DNA of 64,000 nucleotides from Chitinophagaceae bacterium (GCA_016710935.1 JADJTY010000014.1:28501-92500); one strand, 5' to 3'. Counted from the first letter of the stretch, positions 17,365 to 25,402 are shown. Notes: generated by a model from the sequence alone, not told the origin. A program made the numbers and translations.

Positions 17365-17929
17365 GTATCCCATATCCAGCCAGCAACTCCTTATACTGGT
17401 CACTATGCCGCCTCCTCAATCCTTCAGCATGTACAAGATCCTGTATTTTCATAAAACCATCTAATATCGCTTCGGGCCTTGGCGGACAACCGGGCACATA
17501 CACATCTACAGGAATTACCTGGTCGATGCCCTGCAACACAGAATAGGTATCAAATATACCTCCTGAAGAAGCACAGGCGCCAACCGCTACAACCCAGCGT
17601 GGCTCGGCCATTTGCAGGTATACCTGGCGTAAAACAGGCCCCATTTTTTTGGCGATGGTTCCCATTACCAATAACAGATCGCACTGGCGTGGCGAAAAAC
17701 TCATACGTTCGGCACCAAAGCGGGCCAGGTCATAATGACTGGCTGCTGTTGCCATAAACTCAATACCACAGCAACTGGTTGCAAATGGTAAAGGCCAGAT
17801 GGAATTTTTACGGGCAAGGCTAACCACTTTTTCAAAATTGGTTGCCATAAACCCTTCTCCCATGTACCCTTCCGGGATACCGTCGAATTTTACGTGATTA
17901 TTATATTGTACCGGACGACTCATAGACAC
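17360..17929 (-). CDS. nuoB: NADH-quinone oxidoreductase subunit B
   Basis: 189 residues. The ligands of the terminal 4Fe-4S cluster N2 are present: the adjacent cysteines in ATSCCGIEFMATAASHYD, one in VGACASSGG and one in VPGCPPRPEA. It sits next to NuoD at the quinone-reducing site. Length is normal. The C-terminus runs into the heptad array of the nuoB-nuoC gap. Confidence 0.96.
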   Translation of the reverse strand: MSMSRPVQYNNHVKFDGIPEGYMGEGFMATNFEKVVSLARKNSIWPLPFATSCCGIEFMATAASHYDLARFGAERMSFSPRQCDLLLVMGTIAKKMGPVLRQVYLQMAEPRWVVAVGACASSGGIFDTYSVLQGIDQVIPVDVYVPGCPPRPEAILDGFMKIQDLVHAEGLRRRHSDQYKELLAGYGIQ

Positions 17930-17953
17930 AAATGATTAAATTCTTATCAAAAA

Positions 17954-17996
17954 AATTGGCAATGGCAATCGACAATTTGCAAATTGCTTATGCTTA
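17954..17996. repeat. Heptad array (AATTGGC/AATGGCA type), nuoA-nuoB gap
   Basis: Six 7-mers in register: AATTGGC, AATGGCA, ATCGACA, ATTTGCA, AATTGCT, TATGCTT. The middle is self-complementary (AATTTGCAAATT at 17974-17985). It is related in sequence to the long array at 22842-22960. Confidence 0.6.
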
Positions 17997-18392
17997 TTAC
18001 TCCTCCCACTTCAAAGCTCCCTTCTTAAAAATATAAACCAACCCTGCTATAAATAACGAAACAAACATAACCACGGCCATAAAACCACTCCATCCAAGTT
18101 CCCTGAAATTTACTGCATAAGGATAAAAGAAAATCACCTCCACATCAAACAACACAAAAAGTATAGCAACCAGGAAATACTTCACAGCCATTGGCTGGCG
18201 GGCATTACCTCTTATTTGTATACCACTTTCAAAATTCTGTAACTTATCGGAAGTGGCCCTTTTAGGACCAAGGAAATTTGAACCCACAATGATGGCCGCA
18301 ATGAGTCCAACGGCAAAGAGCATCTGAAGGGCAATGGGCAGATAATTTGCCGCATTATTAACATCGGTGGCTTGTAATAAGAAAAACTCCAT
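17997..18392 (-). CDS. nuoA: NADH-quinone oxidoreductase subunit A
   Basis: 131 residues, three membrane helices. Family signature FESGIQIRGNARQPMAVKYFLVAILFVLFDVEVIF, with the conserved glutamate/aspartate in FDVEVIFFYPYA. It is the first gene of the nuo operon. A Bacteroidota-type promoter match lies just upstream. Confidence 0.96.
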   Translation of the reverse strand: MEFFLLQATDVNNAANYLPIALQMLFAVGLIAAIIVGSNFLGPKRATSDKLQNFESGIQIRGNARQPMAVKYFLVAILFVLFDVEVIFFYPYAVNFRELGWSGFMAVVMFVSLFIAGLVYIFKKGALKWEE

Positions 18393-18416
18393 ATAAAAAT
18401 CGTTTCTTAATATCTA

Positions 18417-18447
18417 CAAAAATACGGCAGCCATGGCAATATTCAAT
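18417..18447 (-). promoter_or_regulatory. Putative promoter of the nuo operon
   Basis: On the minus strand, ATTG (18447-18444), a 19-base spacer, then TATTTTTG (18424-18417), matching the Bacteroidota consensus TTTG-N19-21-TAnnTTTG with one mismatch in the -33 box. Transcription would start near 18410, about 18 bases before nuoA. It lies between the upstream terminator and nuoA. Confidence 0.6.
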
Positions 18448-18460
18448 AGTTTGTAAAACA

Positions 18461-18491
18461 AAACCCCGTTATCTTTTAAATAACGGGGTTT
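18461..18491 (-). terminator. Intrinsic terminator after the TPR gene
   Basis: Perfect 12-bp stem, AAACCCCGTTAT (18461-18472) and ATAACGGGGTTT (18480-18491), 7-base loop. T-rich sequence on both sides, so it may work in both directions. It separates the TPR/PstS-like/TonB transcript from nuo. Confidence 0.85.
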
Positions 18492-18528
18492 TTATAATTG
18501 TGTTAACCTTTTTTCTTTTTAGCGGGCA

Positions 18529-20478
18529 CTACTTTTTTTTTGTTCCACCGGCCGGTTTTGTTGGCGGCTTGGGGGCACCTGAACCCGGCCTGGCAGGTGT
18601 TGCATTGATCACTTTACCATCTTTATCCAGCATGGTTACTTTACCATTTTCAATAATGGTTGTAACCCCATCTTTTACGGTAGTTATTTTTCCTTCTTTT
18701 GTTATTACGGTAGATGATCCGTCTTTACCTGTAATATTAAGTGAGCCATCCGGGTTGATTACTACTTTATCTGCTGTATTTGCCGGTTTTGTATCTGGTT
18801 TAAGTGTTAAGGGAGCGATCATTTCCCTGTTACCCTTCAGTTCCGAGTCGTTCGGATCTATTAATAAACCTTTATCAGCATAACTTAAAGCCATTTCTTT
18901 ATTCTTTAAAACATTAACGCTGTAGGCAAACAGGTATTTATAGCTACCCAGTAACTGCGGGATGATCTTTGATTTATCTGGATAAGCTTCTCCAACTTCT
19001 ATTGCTTTTATAAAATAATTATTGGCCAGGCCGTATTTCATAACCGTATCTATGCCCCACAATGATTTACCCACCATGTAATGACCAAAGATATCCTCGG
19101 GATATTTTTGTGTGTATACTATATACATTTCTGCCGATGGTGCAAATTGACCAATACGATAATAACTATTGGCCGCATTGTATAAATCTGTTTTTGTCGG
19201 GGCCTTTTTTACATTCAGTATTTTTTTATACCACTCTCCTGCTTCTGCATATTGCTTATTTTTTTCGAAAGAAGTTGCAACTTCTTTTAACATGGCAACT
19301 TTACCAATTTCTGTACTATCCTGATCAACTGCCTGTTGCATAAAGCTTCCGGCCAAAGCCTCATTACCAGGGAATTTAAGCAAAACAGATGCATAGGTGA
19401 AATAATCCCTGGGGCCCAGCTTCGCTTGCTTTTGTTTTTGAAAATACTTATCAAAGGCAATTTTTGAATTTCCATAAGCTGTCATTGCGCCTGTTGAATC
19501 TCCGGCCTTTTCACGTGTATCGGCAATTTTAAAATTGGCATAAGCAAGTAATCCAAACAGGTTTGGATATGGATTTGGAGTTGCAGCGATGCAATTTTCA
19601 GCAGAAGCAACAGTTTCTGCAAATAAGCCCTGTGCAAATTTCATTTGTGCGGTCAGGAAACAGGCATTAGGTTCATCTGATCCCTTTGCCGCTAAATACT
19701 TATCCAGGTAAGCTGCCGATTTTACCACATCAGTCTCATAATAATACTGGTGTAGATAAAAATATACCCTTGAATAATTTGGATCTAACGCGATCGCATC
19801 ATTATAATATTGTAAATAAATAGCCTCCTGGCTTCGGCCCTGAGATTGGTAAATCCTTCCTATACGGAATTTGGCCCTGGCATATTTAGGATCTATGGCC
19901 AGTGCAGCTTCGTAAGATCTTTGTGCAGAACCACCATCCATCAGCTTGCGGTAAGCATCTCCCAGGTCGGTCATTATCCGGGCATCCTTAAACCCTTTCT
20001 GACTGGTAGCTAACAGTAGTTTTTCAACTGCATACGCTGCATCTCCTGATTTAGAATCAAAATCTCCATTGGCGAAACCAACTGCATCCAGAACCATGAT
20101 ATTTTTTCCCCCGCTCAGGCTTAAAGCACTTTCAAAACGGCTGCGTGCCTGTTGGGTTCTACCTTCCAGCAATTCAATATGCCCCATACCTGCATTCAAT
20201 AATGCACTATTGGCATTGGCGGCCAAGCCTTTCTGGTATACTGCTTTAGCACCTTCAATGTCTTTATCCTCATCGGGGGCTATTAATGTTTGTCCAAGCC
20301 AGTAAGCAGCTTCTTCATTAGCCGGGTTGGCTGTAAGCAATTGCTGAAAAGTATTTTTTGCACTAATGAATTTTTCATAATACAAAAACTTTTTACCATC
20401 GTCAATTGTCTGGGCCTTACTGAAATTAGCTGCCAGTAAACCGGTTAACAGGATAAGTGTAAATTTTAAATTCTTCAT
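18529..20478 (-). CDS. Secreted TPR protein with C-terminal repeat tail
   Basis: 649 residues. Signal peptide MKNLKFTLILLTGLLAANFSKAQ. The body to about residue 540 is built of tetratricopeptide units (for example EEAAYWLGQTLI, DAYRKLMDGGSAQRSYEAAL and GEWYKKIL), so it is probably a periplasmic scaffold. The tail has short strand-turn repeats of the form KDGxxTxI (NPDGSLNITGKDGSSTVI, then KEGKITTVKDGVTTIIENGK), and ends in a proline/lysine-rich stretch. It follows the PstS-like gene by 73 bases on the same strand. This neighbour order after TonB suggests a role in the same envelope system; the exact function is unknown. Confidence 0.82.
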   Translation of the reverse strand: MKNLKFTLILLTGLLAANFSKAQTIDDGKKFLYYEKFISAKNTFQQLLTANPANEEAAYWLGQTLIAPDEDKDIEGAKAVYQKGLAANANSALLNAGMGHIELLEGRTQQARSRFESALSLSGGKNIMVLDAVGFANGDFDSKSGDAAYAVEKLLLATSQKGFKDARIMTDLGDAYRKLMDGGSAQRSYEAALAIDPKYARAKFRIGRIYQSQGRSQEAIYLQYYNDAIALDPNYSRVYFYLHQYYYETDVVKSAAYLDKYLAAKGSDEPNACFLTAQMKFAQGLFAETVASAENCIAATPNPYPNLFGLLAYANFKIADTREKAGDSTGAMTAYGNSKIAFDKYFQKQKQAKLGPRDYFTYASVLLKFPGNEALAGSFMQQAVDQDSTEIGKVAMLKEVATSFEKNKQYAEAGEWYKKILNVKKAPTKTDLYNAANSYYRIGQFAPSAEMYIVYTQKYPEDIFGHYMVGKSLWGIDTVMKYGLANNYFIKAIEVGEAYPDKSKIIPQLLGSYKYLFAYSVNVLKNKEMALSYADKGLLIDPNDSELKGNREMIAPLTLKPDTKPANTADKVVINPDGSLNITGKDGSSTVITKEGKITTVKDGVTTIIENGKVTMLDKDGKVINATPARPGSGAPKPPTKPAGGTKKK

Positions 20479-20551
20479 TTTCTTCGCTGTTTAAGTCTTT
20501 ACAATAATATCAATTTTTCAAACATTCCTACATTAATTGCTGATAATCTTT

Positions 20552-21496
20552 TTATAATTTCTGATTAATCCTTACCCGCCTTACGCCAAAATCCATCCTG
20601 CTTCCCAAATATGCCCGTCTGAATATCAGTTGTCCCCTCTCCTGGTTTAAGAAATTTACAAAGCCCGTACCAAGACCATTGAAATTTTCTTTGAGTATAT
20701 AATACAAACCACGTACCAAAGGGTACCGCCTCGTTAAAATGCTTGCCTGCATTGGTTTTACGAATGGCTGGTCCTCACAAACCGTACAGGATACGTACGC
20801 AATTTTTACTTTATTTAACATTTTTACCTGCGCACTGTCTTCCGGATTGCCCACCCAGCTTATTCCAACAAAACCTACAGCGTTTTCAGTTTTAGCCACA
20901 TAATCAATAACCTCCTGACTGGTTTTTACTGCCTGTACTACAGAAGTATCAAACTTTTCGCCTTTTAAAATACTGTCTATCACAAACCGTACGGTACTGG
21001 TTGCATTCATGCCATCAAAAACTATCTTTTGTTCCCGGTTTGTTTTTCCGCTCAACTGGTTGCGTAATCTTTCAAGTGTAAACAGTGTATCGTTGCTGTT
21101 ACTGTTAACAATCACCGTAATGGCATCATTTGCAATATTATCCCAATGCGGATAAAACTTGAGTGTATCTAAAAAATAAACATCTTCTTCATCTTTCAAT
21201 CCACGGGTTACAATAACCATACGGTTAGCTGAATCGTTGTACAGATCTTTAAAGCAGTCAGCTTCTGTTTTATACTCAGCAATGATATGCGCTTCAGGAA
21301 AAGATTTTTCAAACACCCTGATCTGTTCTTCCATTACCGGCTTAAACGATTCATCAATACTTACATAAATAGTTCCGCTTGTAAGCGTATCAGTCGGACC
21401 TTTCTTCACGCTGCTGTTACATCCTGTTATAAAAAACAGGATCATAAAACTGCTTATGGCACTTATTATGATCCGGTTTACTTTTTTTCTGCTCAT
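20552..21496 (-). CDS. PstS-like substrate-binding lipoprotein
   Basis: 314 residues. The N-terminus, SSFMILFFITGCNSS, is a lipoprotein signal with the lipobox cysteine near residue 26. The body is a type II periplasmic-binding fold like phosphate-binding PstS: GTIYVSIDESFKPVMEEQI, FDGMNATSTVRFVIDSIL and YPLVRGLYYILKENF. No PstC/A/B transporter genes are present, so it may not feed an ABC importer. Its start codon overlaps the stop of the upstream 86-residue gene by 4 bases, pointing to coupled translation. Association with TonB genes is seen in other Bacteroidota. Confidence 0.8.
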   Translation of the reverse strand: MSRKKVNRIIISAISSFMILFFITGCNSSVKKGPTDTLTSGTIYVSIDESFKPVMEEQIRVFEKSFPEAHIIAEYKTEADCFKDLYNDSANRMVIVTRGLKDEEDVYFLDTLKFYPHWDNIANDAITVIVNSNSNDTLFTLERLRNQLSGKTNREQKIVFDGMNATSTVRFVIDSILKGEKFDTSVVQAVKTSQEVIDYVAKTENAVGFVGISWVGNPEDSAQVKMLNKVKIAYVSCTVCEDQPFVKPMQASILTRRYPLVRGLYYILKENFNGLGTGFVNFLNQERGQLIFRRAYLGSRMDFGVRRVRINQKL

Positions 21497-21753
21497 CTGT
21501 CCCTGAAATATTTTTGCTTATACCCCCTGTAAATTCTGAACAATCCGTATATGATACAAACAGCTCCAAAAATTTTGAATGTATTATCCCCGTATTTTTC
21601 AGCAAGATCAGTATTGAATCTTTTTATAAAGATCATGAATACGCCCATTGCCATCCACAACAAACCCATACCGTAGTCCATAATGCTTCGCATGCGGATG
21701 TAGCCTTTATCACGTTCATTCATTTCTTCTTTTTCAAATTCTTCCAGTGCCAT
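21493..21753 (-). CDS. Small membrane protein upstream of the PstS-like gene
   Basis: 86 residues, no family recognised. A charged N-terminus (LEEFEKEEMNERDKGYIRMR), two hydrophobic segments near residues 28-43 (YGMGLLWMAMGVFMIFI) and 60-74 (FKIFGAVCIIYGLFRIY), and a basic C-terminus. The 4-base overlap with the next gene indicates a real, co-translated gene. Confidence 0.7.
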   Translation of the reverse strand: MALEEFEKEEMNERDKGYIRMRSIMDYGMGLLWMAMGVFMIFIKRFNTDLAEKYGDNTFKIFGAVCIIYGLFRIYRGYKQKYFRDR

Positions 21754-21833
21754 GGTATATTATAATTAAATGCTTTGCCTGTTTTATTTACGGGTGGTGA
21801 AAATACTGAATTAATCAATTATAATGCTACTTG

Positions 21834-21849
21834 CCTGCCTGCAGGCAGG
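21834..21849. repeat. Perfect 16-bp palindrome CCTGCCTGCAGGCAGG
   Basis: In the gap between the second TonB gene and the 86-residue gene. The same CCTGCCT...AGGCAGG arms appear inside the rluB-type coding sequence at 28920-28940, so it is a dispersed element. Confidence 0.75.
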
Positions 21850-21858
21850 TAATTATGA

Positions 21859-22695
21859 TCAATCTGTGGTTGCAAACTTTACCGGAATAACATAATATAC
21901 CGATACATGCTCGCCATTGGTTTTACCGGGTATCCAATTGGGCATTTTCTTTAATACCCTTACCACTTCATTGTTATAAGCCTGCCCGCCATCCTGTACG
22001 GTTTCAAAACTTTTTAATTTCCCCGTGTAATCAACAACAAATTTCATCCGTACACTTACACTTTGGCCACCTTCCAGTTCACCAGGTGACTCCAGGTGTT
22101 TTTGAAGAAATTTCCTTAATGCATCCATACCGCCTGGATAAGCTGGTAATACATCAACTGCATCTCCGTCCATGGGAGCAGTTTTATCAATGGCCGGAAT
22201 GGCTTTTACTGTACCGCCACCACTTGTTTCTGCTTTTACTGTTTCAACAACAGGTGTGCCCGGATTTGTAGCAATAAAAGTTTCTGTGCTGATAACATCC
22301 GTTGGTTGCAATGTTGGTATGGTATCGGCTTTTACATGACTGGCCACAACCTGCACATTATTTGTATACCGTTTTTGAGTAACCTGTGTTGGTTTAACCG
22401 CTGGTTTCTTCTCAGCTTTTGCAACCGCTGTTTTTTTCTCAGGTTCTTTAGGTTTAGGGTTGGCTTTTGTTAATTCCACTTCTGTAAACACGTATGGTTT
22501 AACTAGTACACCTGTATCTTTCTTAGGTATAAAAGTAAAAGCTGAAAAACAAATGGCAGTGATGAACATAAAGCCCAGTGCCGTTTTTAAACGGTTGGGG
22601 TAAAATTTACGCAGATCGTAGGCCCCATATAATTTGTTGCGTTTTTCGAAAATGATATCAAGGATATCTGTTTTCAGAATAAGATGCTTTTCCAT
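21859..22695 (-). CDS. TonB family energy transducer (second system)
   Basis: 278 residues from the ATG at 22695 (MEKHLILKTDILDIIF), chosen because it aligns with the TonB at 1-155; a longer frame begins at 22728. A membrane helix lies near residues 36-52, followed by a proline/lysine-rich spacer (NPKPKEPEKKTAVAKAEKK) and the C-terminal TonB domain (YPGGMDALRKFLQKHLE, then VSVRMKFVVDYTGKLKS, ending YYVIPVKF). It is first in an inferred unit TonB, small membrane protein, PstS-like, TPR, with no ExbB/ExbD of its own, so it may use those encoded at 203-2411. Confidence 0.88.
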   Translation of the reverse strand: MEKHLILKTDILDIIFEKRNKLYGAYDLRKFYPNRLKTALGFMFITAICFSAFTFIPKKDTGVLVKPYVFTEVELTKANPKPKEPEKKTAVAKAEKKPAVKPTQVTQKRYTNNVQVVASHVKADTIPTLQPTDVISTETFIATNPGTPVVETVKAETSGGGTVKAIPAIDKTAPMDGDAVDVLPAYPGGMDALRKFLQKHLESPGELEGGQSVSVRMKFVVDYTGKLKSFETVQDGGQAYNNEVVRVLKKMPNWIPGKTNGEHVSVYYVIPVKFATTD

Positions 22696-22781
22696 GTTGG
22701 TTGGTTTTGAAGTGAAAAATAAAATCAAAACCGGCGCCGTGTTCAGCTATATGATGAGATAGTTTGCAAATTCCATAAATC

Positions 22782-22960
22782 AATGGGCAATAAGCAATAA
22801 GCAATTGGCAAGTGGTGGCTAAAACTTGAATAAATTTCCTAATTGCTTATTGCCTATTGCTTATTGCCTATTACCCATTGCTTATTGCCTTTTGCTTATT
22901 GCCTATTGCCCATTGCTTATTGCCTATTGCCTATTGCCAATTGCTTATTGCTCATTGCCA
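22782..22960. repeat. Large paired heptad array (AATAAGC / ATTGCTT type)
   Basis: Left array 22782-22809: four 7-mers (AATGGGC, AATAAGC twice, AATTGGC). Right array 22842-22960: exactly seventeen 7-mers built from ATTGCCT, ATTGCTT, ATTGCCC and variants. The arrays are inverse complements across a 32-base spacer, so a fold-back structure is possible. It lies between the divergent TonB and phosphatase genes. In frame the right array would translate as repeats of the type AYCLLPI with no stop, which creates a false N-terminal extension for the phosphatase. Confidence 0.9.
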
Positions 22961-22970
22961 ATTATCTTTG
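22941..22970 (+). promoter_or_regulatory. Putative promoter of the phosphatase-hisS unit, partly made by the heptad array
   Basis: TTG (22943-22945 region, within an ATTGCTT heptad), a 19-base spacer, then TATCTTTG (22963-22970), a perfect TAnnTTTG -7 box. The start ATG is only four bases further on (22975), so the transcript would be almost or fully leaderless. The -33 element is supplied by the repeat. Confidence 0.5.
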
Positions 22971-22974
22971 CCTC

Positions 22975-23436
22975 ATGAAAATTTTAATGGTATGCCTGGG
23001 TAATATTTGCCGAAGCCCGCTGGCCGAAGGGATTTTACAGGAAAAAGCATTAAAAGCGGGATTGAACTGGCAGGTGGATAGTGCCGGAACCAACGGATAC
23101 CATACCGGCGAACCACCGCATCATTTAAGCATAAAAGTAGCTGCTGCAAATGGTATTGATATCTGCAAACAGAGAAGCAGAAGGTTTATTGCAACTGATA
23201 TGGAAGACTATGATCTGATCTATGCTATGGCTGCTGATGTACAGCAGGATATGCGGCAGATCGCAAAAGATAATTTTGATCCAAAAAAGGTAAGTTTGTT
23301 TCTGGAAGAGTCGTTTCCCGGAGAAGAAAGGGATGTACCCGATCCCTGGAGCGGACCGGAAATTCATTACCACGAAGTATTTGAAATAATTGACAGAAAT
23401 TGCGATGCAATTATAAAAAAGTATACAACACCATAA
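22975..23436 (+). CDS. Low-molecular-weight protein-tyrosine phosphatase
   Basis: 153 residues from ATG 22975. The active-site P-loop is VCLGNICRSPLAEG, matching CxxxxxRS near residues 7-14, and the general-acid loop is DVPDPWSG near residue 118. Length is normal for the family. The start was chosen because the family begins just before the P-loop and the upstream open frame is only repeat. It removes phosphate from tyrosine residues. It precedes hisS by 16 bases. Confidence 0.9.
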   Translation: MKILMVCLGNICRSPLAEGILQEKALKAGLNWQVDSAGTNGYHTGEPPHHLSIKVAAANGIDICKQRSRRFIATDMEDYDLIYAMAADVQQDMRQIAKDNFDPKKVSLFLEESFPGEERDVPDPWSGPEIHYHEVFEIIDRNCDAIIKKYTTP

Positions 23437-23437
23437 C

Positions 23438-23451
23438 TCACGTTTCACGTT
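23438..23451. repeat. Short heptad pair TCACGTT-TCACGTT before hisS
   Basis: Two identical 7-mers in the 16-base gap between the phosphatase stop and the hisS start. Very short; listed for its period. Confidence 0.45.
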
Positions 23452-23452
23452 T

Positions 23453-24823
23453 ATGAGCACTAAACCATCCATACCGCAGGGCACCAGGGATTTTTCGGCA
23501 GAAGTTGTACGAAAGCGGAACTATATTTTTTCTGTTATCCGCAATGTTTTTGAGCTGTACAGTTTTCAGCCGCTTGAAACTCCGGCGATGGAGAACCTGG
23601 AAACATTGATGGGCAAATATGGCGAGGAAGGTGATAAACTGATCTTTAAAATATTAAACAACGGCATTAACAACGAAAAGAATATTGAAAAATCGAAAGC
23701 CGGTTTTGAAAAATTACTGGAAGGCAAAAGCAGCAGCGATATTAGTGAGCGGGCTTTAAAATATGATCTTACTATTCCCTTTGCCCGTTACGTGGCCATG
23801 AATCATACCAAACTAACTTTCCCTTTTCGCCGATACCAGATACAACCGGTGTGGCGTGCCGACAGGCCCCAAAAAGGCCGCTACCGTGAGTTTACACAAT
23901 GCGATGCAGATGTGGTAGGTAGCCTTGCTTTGCTGAACGAAGTTGAACTGGCCAATATTTACCACGAGGTTTTTATTAAACTGGGATTAAGAAATTATGA
24001 ATTAAAAATTAACAGCCGTAAGATATTGGTGGCACTTGCTCAGTTATGCGGTGGCGCCAATAAGTTGATAGACATCACCATTGCTATTGATAAATTAGAT
24101 AAGATCGGTCTGGAAAAAGTAAAGGAAGAATTACAGGAACGAGGTTTACAAGATGAACAGATAAAAATCATTGAAAGTTACCTGAACATTACCGGCAGCA
24201 ATGAAGAAAAACTTACACAAATAAGATCATTGATTGGCTCAGGCGAAGTTGGCAAACAGGGCATTGAAGAAGTTGAATTTGTTTTTCAGCAAACCAAAAA
24301 CACAAACCTCAGTGTTGATTTTACTTTGGCAAGAGGACTTAACTATTACACCGGAATTATTTTTGAAGCCAAAGCACCTGCCGAAGTAAAAATGGGCAGT
24401 ATTGGTGGTGGTGGCCGTTACGACGATCTTACGGGTTTGTTTGGCGTACCCAATATACCGGGTGTGGGTATTAGTTTTGGAGTAGACAGGATCTATGATG
24501 TGCTCGAAGAATTGAATTTATTTCCGCAGGATGTGCAGGTAAGCACCAGGGCCCTGTTCTTTAATATGGGCGAAGCTGAAAGCCGCTTTTCCTTTGGCAT
24601 TATGCAACAATTAAGAAGTAACGACATTGCCTGTGAACTGTATCACGAAGCAACAAAGATCAACAAACAATTTACCTACGCCGAAAAGAAAAATATTCCT
24701 TTTGTGATCATTATCGGTAGCAAAGAAATGGAAGAGAAAAATTGTGCGGTTAAAAATTTGGCAACAGGGAAACAGGAAACAGTGGCGTTGGAAAGTCTGG
24801 TTGATTTTCTTAAAAACTGTTAG
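23453..24823 (+). CDS. hisS: Histidine--tRNA ligase
   Basis: 456 residues, a class II synthetase. Motif 1 region PLETPAMENLETLMGKYGEE; motif 2 RYQIQPVWRADRPQKGRYREF with the catalytic arginine; the histidine-specific RGLNYYTGIIFE; motif 3 GVGISFGVDRIYDVL. The C-terminal anticodon-binding domain follows from about residue 360. It charges tRNA-His. Its stop overlaps by 4 bases the stop of the convergent DUF5615 gene. Confidence 0.96.
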   Translation: MSTKPSIPQGTRDFSAEVVRKRNYIFSVIRNVFELYSFQPLETPAMENLETLMGKYGEEGDKLIFKILNNGINNEKNIEKSKAGFEKLLEGKSSSDISERALKYDLTIPFARYVAMNHTKLTFPFRRYQIQPVWRADRPQKGRYREFTQCDADVVGSLALLNEVELANIYHEVFIKLGLRNYELKINSRKILVALAQLCGGANKLIDITIAIDKLDKIGLEKVKEELQERGLQDEQIKIIESYLNITGSNEEKLTQIRSLIGSGEVGKQGIEEVEFVFQQTKNTNLSVDFTLARGLNYYTGIIFEAKAPAEVKMGSIGGGGRYDDLTGLFGVPNIPGVGISFGVDRIYDVLEELNLFPQDVQVSTRALFFNMGEAESRFSFGIMQQLRSNDIACELYHEATKINKQFTYAEKKNIPFVIIIGSKEMEEKNCAVKNLATGKQETVALESLVDFLKNC

Positions 24824-25161
24824 TCAATTTCAAGACATCCGTATGCATCGGGTTCAATATCTTCCACAAACTTATCAATAATGGGTTTCTTGACTTTCAT
24901 AATTTCTTCCAGTTCGCTCGTTGAAAGATTTCCTGTTCTTAACCATATTATTTTGGGAGGGAAACTGTTTAGAACCGAAAGAGTAAAATAATCCTCGTCA
25001 AAGGTCACAATGGCAAAACCATTTTCTTTTGCAAACTGAAAAATAACTTTATCGTCAATAGAATTGAGTTGAAAATCTGATATGTGCTTAATTCCTGGGA
25101 AAAAATCCTGTAACCTGATAACGAGTTTGTAAGAGATATTCTCATCAAGCAGCAGTTTCAT
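24820..25161 (-). CDS. DUF5615 PIN-like protein, putative toxin
   Basis: 113 residues. PIN-like fold of the DUF5615/Mut7-C group: N-terminal acidic motif LLLDENIS (D6, E7), a second acidic site in FAIVTFDEDYF, and KIIWLRTGNLS. These aspartates would bind metal in an RNase active site. Its start overlaps the stop of the DUF433 gene by one base (TAATG), a typical toxin-antitoxin coupling. The 3' end overlaps hisS. Assignment as a toxin is by family and neighbour, not by direct evidence. Confidence 0.82.
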   Translation of the reverse strand: MKLLLDENISYKLVIRLQDFFPGIKHISDFQLNSIDDKVIFQFAKENGFAIVTFDEDYFTLSVLNSFPPKIIWLRTGNLSTSELEEIMKVKKPIIDKFVEDIEPDAYGCLEID

Positions 25162-25382
25162 TATACAGCAATTTTTAATTTGCGTTCTTTATCTGCAGCA
25201 AAAGATAAGCAGGCGAGTATTTGCTCTTTATTCAGTTGAGGAAAATCACTTATTATTTCTTCAAAACTCATACCAGATGCCAGCCAGCTTAAAACATCAT
25301 ATACACTAATGCGGGTGCCATTAACGCAAGGTTTACCAAATCGGATGTTTGGGTTTACTGATATGTATTCTGCGTAATTCAT
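25161..25382 (-). CDS. DUF433 protein, putative antitoxin
   Basis: 73 residues. Matches the DUF433 pattern: the entry NPNIRFGKPCVNGTRISVYDVL and the helix-turn-helix-like block WLASGMSFEEIISDFPQLNKEQI, ending in a helix rich in basic residues. DUF433 proteins pair with DUF5615 PIN-like proteins. It is 20 bases downstream of the thiolase gene on the same strand and may share its transcript. Confidence 0.85.
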   Translation of the reverse strand: MNYAEYISVNPNIRFGKPCVNGTRISVYDVLSWLASGMSFEEIISDFPQLNKEQILACLSFAADKERKLKIAV

Positions 25383-25402
25383 TTATTAAAAATACTAAAA
25401 AA

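Noticed and set aside
22843..22974. A longer frame giving the phosphatase a 44-residue N-terminal extension of AYCLLPI-like repeats
   Set aside because: The extension is only the translated heptad array; 7-bp repeats without stops read open in every frame. The family starts just before the CxxxxxR loop.
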